Part shown: piece by piece, positions 1-4,011 of the stretch
How the letters are laid out: every line of letters starts with the position of its first letter
Position numbering within the stretch: position 1 is the stretch's first letter
Source of the DNA: Treponema sp.
GTDB taxonomy: Bacteria > Spirochaetota > Spirochaetia > Treponematales > Breznakiellaceae
Reading direction: 5' to 3'
Length of the DNA stretch: 13,579 bases
NCBI GenBank assembly: GCA_031283505.1
Contig: JAITBO010000260.1
Coordinates: forward strand, 1-13,579
Notes under the pieces: generated by a model
The model's input: only the letters and a program-made list of their open reading frames with translations
The model's database searches: none
What the model was told of the DNA's origin: nothing
Position numbers and translations under genes: made by a program

Positions 1-88
1 TGGGCTGCCTATACCGGGGTATGCAGAAGGGTCTTATAGTATCCTCTGAAGGGGGGGTAGGGTTTGTTCCCGCAAGGGAAAAAAGGTA

Positions 89-117
89 TTGACACAATGG
101 ATGAGAGGGGGTATAGT
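89..117 (+). promoter_or_regulatory. Sigma-70 promoter driving the CRISPR array
   Basis: TTGACA at 89-94 and TATAGT at 112-117 are separated by exactly 17 bases, one mismatch from the full consensus. Transcription would start near 124 and run through two hairpins into the CRISPR repeats at 321-570. The same promoter occurs unchanged in the second copy of the repeat. No other gene lies within reach on the plus strand, so transcribing the array is its most likely job. Confidence 0.75.
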
Positions 118-181
118 GAAATTCGCAGCCTTGGAGAACCGTGAAAACCGGGAAAATTTCCAGGGAGGTATGCGGAAATTA

Positions 182-206
182 TAATTCCTTACAGGATAAG
201 GAATTA
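182..206 (+). other. Leader hairpin 1 with anti-repeat 5' arm
   Basis: TAATTCCTTA (182-191) and TAAGGAATTA (197-206) form a perfect 10-bp stem around the loop CAGGA. The 5' arm plus loop (181-195) matches the reverse complement of the CRISPR repeat (ATAAT, then C, CCTTA, AAA, CAGG) with one substitution and a 3-base gap. The 3' arm resembles the 3' end of the repeat itself (TAAGGAATTAC against TAAGGGATTATGAC). The hairpin lies about 60 bases downstream of the predicted transcription start. Confidence 0.7.
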
Positions 207-279
207 CAAGAAAAAAAAGAGGAGTAATGGTGTTATTGCAGGAAAAATGCCGAATTTACAAGGAGGTATGCGGAAAGGG

Positions 280-304
280 CCTTATAAGTCATTGTAATAT
301 AAGG
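280..304 (+). other. Leader hairpin 2, next to the first CRISPR repeat
   Basis: CCTTATA (280-286) pairs with TATAAGG (298-304) over an 11-base loop. It follows a second copy of the box GGAGGTATGCGGAAA (262-276), just as hairpin 1 follows the first copy. Its 3' arm continues as TAAGGAGTTACGAG (300-313), again close to the 3' end of the CRISPR repeat. The leader is thus two related modules about 98 bases apart, the second ending at repeat 1. Confidence 0.55.
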
Positions 305-320
305 AGTTACGAGGGGTACT

Positions 321-570
321 GTCCGAATTTTTGACCTGTTTTAAGGGATTATGACTCACGACGACAGTAATCTCTTCATTGGACAATGAGTGTCCGAATT
401 TTTGACCTGTTTTAAGGGATTATGACGCTTTCCGTGCTTCTTCACGGACTATAGCTCTCTCAGGTCCGAATTTTTGACCTGTTTTAAGGGATTATGACAT
501 TCTACTCCGCAGCTTGGAAAGCCGCCCCAATCGAGGTCCGAATTTTTGACCTGTTTTAAGGGATTACGAC
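321..570 (+). CRISPR. Short CRISPR array, four 35-base repeats, three spacers
   Basis: Repeats lie at 321-355, 392-426, 464-498 and 536-570. Each begins GTCCGAATTTTTG and ends GGGATTATGAC. The first three are identical; the fourth has one change (ATTACGAC). Spacers are 356-391 (36), 427-463 (37) and 499-535 (37) and do not resemble each other. The altered fourth repeat, the promoter on the left and the leader-like sequence on the left all say the array is read rightward and grows at the left. No cas gene is present here, so the subtype is unknown. The repeat ends GTC...GAC are complementary, but the interior has no strong hairpin. I found no match of the spacers inside the window. Confidence 0.9.
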
Positions 571-642
571 TGCCTTAGCCAACTCCAATGCCTCCTTCTG
601 GGTGGTTACGAGTGCAGCAAGTAAGATAATCGTATCTATCAT
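556..642 (-). CDS. Possible 28-residue peptide ending in a CRISPR repeat
   Basis: The ATG at 642-640 has an excellent ribosome binding site (GGAGG, plus-strand positions 649-653) at good spacing. It encodes a hydrophobic start (MIDTIILLAALV) followed by a charged amphipathic stretch (TTQKEALELAKAV). The stop TAA (558-556) lies inside CRISPR repeat 4, so the last few codons are repeat sequence. It may be a small toxin-like or leader peptide, or the 5' stump of a longer gene cut by the array. The binding site lies in the 3' arm of the hairpin at 646-675, which could limit translation. I do not recognise the sequence. It is coded on the same strand as the toxin-antitoxin units upstream of it. 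Confidence 0.35.
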   Translation of the reverse strand: MIDTIILLAALVTTQKEALELAKAVVIP

Positions 643-645
643 AGT

Positions 646-675
646 ATGCCTCCACCCTCTCTATAGGGTGGGCAT
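646..675 (-). promoter_or_regulatory. Hairpin sequestering the binding site of the 28-residue ORF
   Basis: On the plus strand ATGC (646-649) and CCACCCT (652-658) pair with AGGGTGG (665-671) and GCAT (672-675), leaving a CT bulge and a six-base loop. In the minus-strand RNA the GGAGG binding site of the ORF at 642-556 falls in and beside the 3' arm. The structure could act as a translational switch. It could also be a decayed palindrome of the neighbouring CRISPR-like repeat. Confidence 0.5.
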
Positions 676-692
676 GGAGGTTGCTTTAATCC
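670..692. repeat. 23-base repeat, copy 1 of 2
   Basis: This stretch (GGGCATGGAGG, three variable bases, CTTTAATCC) matches 1891-1913 at 20 of 23 positions in the same orientation. The differing bases are the three after GGAGG. The two copies bracket both toxin-antitoxin units and abut or overlap the CRISPR-like relics at each end. The CTTTAATCC end resembles TTTCAATCC of the type I-C-like repeat. Confidence 0.7.
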
Positions 693-726
693 GGGGCTGC
701 CTCCCCGCACCTGCACGGGGCGCGGC
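683..726 (-). CRISPR. Degenerate type I-C-like CRISPR repeat, relic A
   Basis: Positions 702-726 match 1168-1192, inside the full repeat at 1161-1192, at 22 of 25 bases (CGCACCTGC, then CGGGGCGCG). The expected TTTCAATCC start is present as CTTTAATCC at 684-692, but is pushed away by a GC-rich insertion of about 10 bases. It lies downstream of the higBA-like remnant and upstream of the 28-residue ORF on the minus strand. Confidence 0.55.
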
Positions 727-758
727 CTTACAGAGCGCCACATGAAGCTCATTTGCCT

Positions 759-901
759 CTATACGGATTTTGGAACCAGCCTTATCTTATATCCGAGAGA
801 ATCAGCGACTTTTGCGACAATCTCAAAGGCGGGGTTTCCATCCTCAGAAAGAGACTGATACAGCGTGGTTCGGGAAACACCGGTTTCTTTGTTTTAAGCA
901 T
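759..901 (-). pseudogene. Remnant of HI1420-type addiction antidote (HigA-like)
   Basis: In the frame read from 887 to the TAG stop at 761-759 the product reads ETGVSRTTLYQSLSEDGNP followed by AFEIVAKVADSLGYKIRL. This is the C-terminal part of the helix-turn-helix antidote family (TIGR02684 type: SR..LY..LS..GNP.F). Intact members are about 95-100 residues; only about 42 remain. A short start (MLKTKKP, ATG at 901-899) lies just after the toxin remnant but in another frame, so roughly half the protein has been deleted between start and helix-turn-helix. The order toxin then antidote fits this family. It cannot give a functional antitoxin as it stands. Confidence 0.8.
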
Positions 902-1160
902 GTATATCTCTTCGCCATTTCCCTGGCTTTAGCAATATCTCGCCTCTGCGTGGATTTATCCCCGTCACAAAGGAGTACGATGATCTTTACGCCTTTATTG
1001 ACAAAGTACTGCCTAAAGCCAGGGCCGTAACGGATTTTTGCCTCAAAGAAACCGTCTGCAAGCGGCCTGGTTTCGCCGAGGGATCCCGGGACATGGACCT
1101 GATTCGTTTGACAATTACCATTCGGGTCTTGCCGTCCTGGATGCTTCCAAGCCAGTTGTC
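844..1160 (-). pseudogene. Remnant of HI1419-type killer toxin (HigB/RelE-like)
   Basis: The C-terminal frame reads GETRPLADGFFEAKIRYGPG then FRQYFVNKGVKIIVLLCDGD and KSTQRRDIAKAREMAKRY. This is the hallmark of the addiction-module killer family (TIGR02683, RelE/ParE fold, ribosome-dependent mRNA interferase), including the conserved GPG.R.YF and GGDKSTQ-like blocks. The N-terminal part (DNWLGSIQDGKTRMVIVKRI) is in a different frame, joined by a one-base frameshift near 1086-1090. The first dozen or so residues, normally M..(E)(V/I)..T..F, are missing: the coding similarity stops exactly where the CRISPR-like repeat at 1161 begins. The frame runs on to a stop at 846-844, past the natural end of the family. 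The gene is dead by frameshift and 5' truncation. Confidence 0.8.
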
Positions 1161-1192
1161 GTTTCAATCCACGCACCTGCGCGGGGCGCGAC
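1161..1192 (-). CRISPR. Solitary type I-C-like CRISPR repeat, relic B (best preserved)
   Basis: On the plus strand it begins GTTTCAATCCACGCACC and ends GGGGCGCGAC; read on the minus strand it starts GTCGCGCCCC and ends GCGTGGATTGAAAC, the typical 32-base repeat layout of type I-C arrays. It stands alone: one side touches the truncated toxin remnant with no gap, the other lies 11 bases from the hicB stop codon. There is no spacer-sized partner repeat. Confidence 0.75.
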
Positions 1193-1203
1193 TTCCTCAC
1201 GCT

Positions 1204-1638
1204 TTAGGGTCCTAGAGATATCAGTTCAGTATCAAATATTTGCTCTAGTTTTTTCAATGTTTTTAGTGTCGGATTTGCTGTTTTAGGATTTTCAAGTTTT
1301 TGATAAACCTGATATTTCACTCCCATTTTTTCGGCTACCTCGGCTAAAGTCATATTATGATTTTTTCGCATGCCTCGAAGCCAAATAGCAAAGGCAAGTC
1401 CAGGCTCAAGTTCAATGTTATACCAATCAGGGAGATTCGGCATATTCGGTATGGTAAAATTATCTCCATGTTTTATATAGGATTCAATAAGCCCGCAAAC
1501 AGCTTCAGCAGCCATTTTTTTTGCTTCTTCAAGTGTATTACCATAGGTTAAAATACCAGAATAAAAATCCGGAGAGGTAACATACCAACATTTATCTTCA
1601 ACCGAATAGGTTATTTCGCATGGTATTGTTGTTTTCAT
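1204..1638 (-). CDS. hicB: HicB-family antitoxin with C-terminal helix-turn-helix
   Basis: This 144-residue protein would neutralise the HicA toxin encoded just upstream and repress the operon. Residues 1-60 form the HicB partial RNase H-like fold (CEITYSVEDKCWYVTSPDF, then GNTLEEAKKMAAEAV). Residues about 60-85 are a linker. Residues 86-140 are an Xre-like helix-turn-helix (MTLAEVAEKMGVKYQVYQKL, then NPTLKTLKKLEQIF). The start ATG overlaps the TGA stop of hicA (ATGA), which implies translational coupling. The frame is intact and the length is normal for the helix-turn-helix form of HicB. AT-rich compared with the sugar locus, which fits acquisition by transfer. Its stop lies 11 bases from CRISPR-like relic B. 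Confidence 0.9.
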   Translation of the reverse strand: MKTTIPCEITYSVEDKCWYVTSPDFYSGILTYGNTLEEAKKMAAEAVCGLIESYIKHGDNFTIPNMPNLPDWYNIELEPGLAFAIWLRGMRKNHNMTLAEVAEKMGVKYQVYQKLENPKTANPTLKTLKKLEQIFDTELISLGP

Positions 1639-1814
1639 TCTACTCCTGCCTGTTTTTTTAGAGAATTGAGAATCCCTGGCTTTAAGTCTTCATTTTTATG
1701 AACTGGTACGGATATGCTAATTCCATTTTTCCGCATAATATGATGCGATCCTTTGATACGATCAAGAATCCAATCGTGTTTTCTTAACAATTTTACAAAA
1801 TCCTTACCGTTCAC
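1635..1814 (-). CDS. hicA: HicA mRNA interferase toxin
   Basis: This 59-residue protein begins at a GTG (1814-1812): VNGKDFVKLLRKHDW, then ILDRIKGSHHIMRKNG. The family pattern is a small double-stranded-RNA-binding fold with the catalytic histidine in G-S-H-H, here residues 22-25. The end (SVPVHKNEDLKPGILNSL) also fits HicA. HicA cleaves mRNA and stops growth; HicB blocks it. The GTG start was chosen because it gives the full family N-terminus and because no in-frame ATG fits. A weak AAGGTG binding site lies 12-17 bases upstream, but it is part of the operator palindrome. All key residues are present, so the pair is probably functional, unlike its neighbours. Confidence 0.9.
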   Translation of the reverse strand: MNGKDFVKLLRKHDWILDRIKGSHHIMRKNGISISVPVHKNEDLKPGILNSLKKQAGVE

Positions 1815-1820
1815 CTATAA

Positions 1821-1849
1821 ATAATACACCTTATAAGGTGTTATATCAA
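1821..1849 (-). promoter_or_regulatory. hicAB promoter with palindromic operator
   Basis: On the minus strand TTGATA (1849-1844) and TATTAT (1826-1821) are 17 bases apart. The spacer contains nearly all of the perfect 16-base palindrome ACACCTTATAAGGTGT (1826-1841). This is the expected place for a HicB helix-turn-helix operator: bound repressor would cover both promoter boxes. The GTG start of hicA is only six bases after the -10 box, so the transcript would be leaderless or nearly so. Confidence 0.7.
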
Positions 1850-1868
1850 GAGGTCTGTTGGTTGGTTG

Positions 1869-1916
1869 GTTTCAATCCACGCATCCCTACGGGCATGGAG
1901 GGCACTTTAATCCACT
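1869..1916 (-). CRISPR. Degenerate type I-C-like CRISPR repeat, relic C
   Basis: The plus strand starts GTTTCAATCCACGCA (1869-1883), identical to the first 15 bases of relic B, then diverges (TCCCTACGGGCATGG). A second, weaker handle CTTTAATCCAC follows at 1906-1916, 37 bases on. It lies just upstream of the hicAB promoter on the minus strand, separated from it by a short TTGG tandem run (1862-1870). The stop of the restriction-gene remnant falls within it. Confidence 0.6.
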
Positions 1917-2655
1917 GTTATGATTCGGGGTGAGCTTATCCTGGTATACTTGCAGCACAGGTACAGCGCCTTCTGACTGGAAATTGTCGATTCCTTCGTG
2001 GGTTGCAGGTCTGCCAATTAAGGTATCGGTAAACTCCATCCCTTTGTTTTTCTCTTTGATTTTTTCTAGTTTTTTATAAATTTTCTCAATGTCTTTTTTT
2101 GCTTTCTTTGATTCATCTGAGTCGATTATTGCTCTCTTAATTATATCATTTGCCATTATATCCGCTATTTCTTGGCCTGTTATTTTCACATCGCTGAATA
2201 ATTTTTTCATTGTTTTTCTGATAGCAAAATATACCTCTGGACTGTTTAATAAATTCCCGATGATATATTTACTTTTTATCTGGAGTAGCATAGAAATCAT
2301 CTATGACAGCATTTTCTTTGCCTTCTTTGCTGATTGCAAATATAACTTCCAATTCCTTTTCTGTTTTTCCGTTTAAGTTTAAAATATTAAACTCATATAC
2401 CAGTTCTTTGTCTATAGGCTTGCCAAATTTTATTTTGTATATCATCCATTTTTCAGAATTTGTCAGTATTACCCAGTTCACACCGGCATTAGAGCCGTAA
2501 TCTATCGCCTATTTTACATGATTATCCTTAAGGGTTTCGGTAATTACTGTTACCGTATCAGATTCGTTGGCATCTTTTTTCTTTATCTGAACAACTCTCT
2601 GATATTTTTTGATGTTTTCCGTTACGCTCTTTACAAATTTTGCAGATAAATTCAT
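1887..2655 (-). pseudogene. Wrecked HsdR_N-like restriction endonuclease gene
   Basis: Three pieces line up as one protein. The start (MNLSAKFVKSVTENIKKYQR, ATG at 2655-2653 with AAGG binding site) runs to KDNHVK. After an in-frame TAG comes AIDYGSNAGVNWVILTNSEK, then WMIYKIKFGKPIDKELVYEF. After a frameshift near 2270-2280 comes KYIIGNLLNSPEVYFAIRK and a long charged helix. The pattern A.DY..N.G..WV.LTN..W..Y...F.KPI..ELV.EF belongs to the HsdR N-terminal-like nuclease family (HSDR_N_2 type). The block between TVITETL and KDNHVK, which normally carries the D...ExK nuclease core, is missing (about 45 residues). Three independent lesions make it a pseudogene. Its frame finally runs into the CRISPR-like relic C. 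Confidence 0.75.
1891..1913. repeat. 23-base repeat, copy 2 of 2
   Basis: This is the partner of 670-692 (20 of 23 bases identical, same orientation). Here it forms the second half of relic C and encodes the last residues of the readthrough end of the restriction-gene remnant. The two copies are 1,221 bases apart and enclose both toxin-antitoxin units, so homologous recombination between them would delete both. Confidence 0.7.
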
Positions 2656-2759
2656 ATAAACGCCTTAAAACCTACTGATAATAGCTGAGATAGAGTATTT
2701 TATCGGCAAAAAATCATGAAAAATAAACAAATTTTATTAAAAAAATGCTATGTCTTTTC

Positions 2760-2789
2760 CAAATCCACACAGCTACCGAGGGGTGCGCC
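2760..2789 (-). CRISPR. Degenerate type I-C-like CRISPR repeat, relic D
   Basis: The plus strand reads AAATCCACACAGCTACC followed by GAGGGGTGCGCC. Aligned to relic B it keeps AATCCAC, CA, CT, GGGG and GCG in order with one inserted base; on the minus strand GGCGCACCCCTCGG and GTGTGGATT are recognisable type I-C elements. It lies 105 bases upstream of the restriction-gene remnant, the same relative position as the other relics. The rest of 2656-2868 holds only AT-rich sequence and a pyrimidine-rich stretch with no gene that I can see. Confidence 0.4.
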
Positions 2790-2868
2790 TCTTTTCAATC
2801 GCTTCCTTTCCACGGAACGGTATCACCCGGCTGCTCCCCTCTGTTCCCATCCCCTTTTTACTTCCTGC

Positions 2869-2903
2869 GTCCGAATTTTTGACCTGTTTTAAGGAATTAT
2901 GAC
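2869..2903 (+). CRISPR. Orphan fifth copy of the 35-base CRISPR repeat
   Basis: It is identical to the repeats at 321-498 except for one base (AAGGAATTATGAC instead of AAGGGATTATGAC) and has the same orientation. It lies 2,298 bases after repeat 4, with no repeat 36-37 bases to either side. It is either the terminal repeat of an array that was split by insertion of the defence block, or what is left of a second array. Confidence 0.85.
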
Positions 2904-2975
2904 TGTATAAATAATATTCTGTAATAGATTATGATATGGTGGAGAAAAAATAATTTTTAATTTCAGGAGAAATAT

Positions 2976-3136
2976 ATGTACATGATTCTTGAGCCTGCCA
3001 CCTATCAGAGACTATCAAAGTATGAAGGGGTGTTTGAAATGCCCGGGGAAAATGAACTCTGGTTTGAGGACCGGAATGATGAATTTAGTGAAGATATACT
3101 ATATTCTTTGAAATTTTATATTAATGGGTCCATTAA
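2976..3136 (+). pseudogene. 5' part of an unknown gene cut by an IS element
   Basis: An ATG with an AGGAGA binding site (2962-2967) opens a frame with protein-like composition (MYMILEPATYQRLSKYEGVF, then EMPGENELWFEDRNDEF). About 53 native codons remain before the IS inserts at its TAA target; the frame then runs into transposon sequence and ends at 3281. If the IS and one target copy are removed, the frame would continue (KEYFRLLQFLVK) straight into the antisense strand of the GH2 gene, so the true 3' end was probably lost earlier. I do not recognise the protein. It starts 73 bases after the orphan CRISPR repeat. Confidence 0.5.
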
Positions 3137-3140
3137 GAGG

Positions 3141-3917
3141 TTATCCGGGAATAATGCCAGGATGAACCGAGATCAGATTTCTCCAAACAATAACCGCACA
3201 GGCAAACTCTACCAGTGCCCGGTAGTTCCCTGCTTTTTTTTCACACCTCACCAGCAGTTTCCTCAACCGGTTCATCCATGAATGATACACCTCTACCACC
3301 CACCGCCGCGCTACCAACCCCGGATCCTCTCCCCGCCCCCGTATGTGACCCTTATACCCTATCCCTTCCACGAGTTTTTGCGCGCCCCCATACCCCGCAT
3401 CAAGCCATATATTCATCCCTTCCGGATGTACCGTACTAATCCACAGCTTTACATCATGCCTAGTTGCTCCGCTCACTACTATACCGATGGGTAATCCGGG
3501 TGACTCGACCGCTACCCTGCACTTCGTCCCTTTTTTCCCCGATCCCTGGGGGTTCTCCCCACTGCTTCCTGTGCCCATGGCCCTTTCACCCTACAACCGT
3601 CCACCCGTTGCCATTCCCAACCTATTCCTCTCAATTCATCAGAGGTCAACAACCCTTCCTGCCCCATCCGCCTGAAAAAACCCGTTCGTGCCCATTCGCT
3701 GAAATACTCATGGATACTGCTGGCCGCACCGTATTCCTTGGGCAGTGCCTTCCACGGGATACCGGTTCGCAACACATAGAAGATGCCTTCCTGTACCTGG
3801 CGGGGTGGTATCGGTTTCCTCCCGGCCCCGTGGTTTCGCCGGTAGGTTTTGCGTTCCTCCTGTTTTCGTTGGAGAATGAATTCCTTGACCCCCTTCCCAC
3901 AACGCCTCCGTCAGTTC
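3141..3917 (-). pseudogene. IS5-family DDE transposase in two frames, N-terminus damaged
   Basis: Frame A reads RKPIPPRQVQEGIFYVLRTG, then IPWKALPKEYGAASSIHEYF and ends at the stop 3514-3512. Frame B (from about 3578 to 3141) reads RVAVESPGLPIGIVVSGATR and carries RWVVEVYHSWMNRLRKLLVR. The catalytic triad is visible: D in QRVDGC (frame A), D in WLDAGYGG and E in RWVVE (frame B). The two frames overlap at an A_AAA_AAG heptamer, so a -1 ribosomal shift, not a mutation, probably joins them. A separate shift in a run of five G near 3893-3898 splits ELTEALWE from GVKEFILQRKQ, and a TAG lies directly before ELTEALWE. That N-terminal break looks like true decay or a homopolymer sequencing error. Confidence 0.8.
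3530..3536 (-). promoter_or_regulatory. Programmed -1 frameshift heptamer A_AAA_AAG
   Basis: In frame A the codons are GGA AAA AAG, which places the heptamer in the correct phase for a -1 slip. The -1 frame then continues as frame B with the conserved DRGKKGTK.R.A.E sequence unbroken. A Shine-Dalgarno-like AGGGA lies about six bases upstream. Without slipping, frame A ends seven codons beyond the heptamer. Confidence 0.7.
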
Positions 3918-4011
3918 CTATGATTTGATCCCGCTTCCTGCTTCTCTTTTCATACCTTCTTTATCGGCTGTTCCCTATTTACGGATACGCTCTAAGGAAT
4001 ACTTCCGGTTA

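Larger units (their letters stand above)
1..268. repeat. Long direct repeat, copy 1 (CRISPR leader-like)
   Basis: These 268 bases recur at 13312-13579 with three substitutions only (119 a/g, 125 g/a, 229 g/c). The copy holds, in order: the last 15 codons and TGA stop (47-49) of an ORF whose longer copy is seen at the right end; a short hairpin with a GCAA loop (67-80); a strong rightward promoter; the 15-base box GGAGGTATGCGGAAA (164-178, seen again at 262-276); and a 10-bp hairpin (182-206). The first CRISPR repeat starts 53 bases after its end, so I infer a leader role. Alternatively it is simply a dispersed genomic repeat. That both copies lie exactly at the window edges suggests the contig was cut at the repeat. 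Confidence 0.9.
3137..3992 (-). mobile_element. IS5-family insertion sequence (IS1031/IS427-like)
   Basis: The element is 856 bases long. Its ends are imperfect inverted repeats that start with GAG: left GAGGTTATCCGGGAATA, right (reverse strand) GAGCGTATCCGTAAATA. It is flanked by the three-base direct repeat TAA at 3134-3136 and 3993-3995. Short GAG ends, a TNA target duplication, a length near 0.85 kb and a two-frame DDE transposase are all typical of this part of the IS5 family. It inserted into a small ORF next to the 3' end of the GH2 gene. Confidence 0.85.

Noticed and set aside
66..86. Hairpin TTCCC-GCAA-GGGAA as a terminator
   Set aside because: The stem is only five pairs and is followed by A rather than T on the transcribed plus strand; it may be structural but is not a terminator in that direction.
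227..334. A 35-codon ORF (ATG after GAGGAG) running from the leader into CRISPR repeat 1
   Set aside because: The ATG is changed to ATC in the second copy of the repeat, the product has no recognisable pattern, and its end is CRISPR repeat sequence; the good binding site is the only support.
683..1916. Integron attC sites as separators of the toxin-antitoxin cassettes
   Set aside because: The repeats lack the GTTRRRY and RYYYAAC core boxes and no integrase is in the window; the match to type I-C CRISPR repeats is much better.
1161..1916. A CreTA-like arrangement, with a CRISPR-like guide RNA controlling a toxin
   Set aside because: The relics are separated by 400-700 bases, not by a spacer-sized guide, and I see no seed-like complementarity to a toxin promoter.
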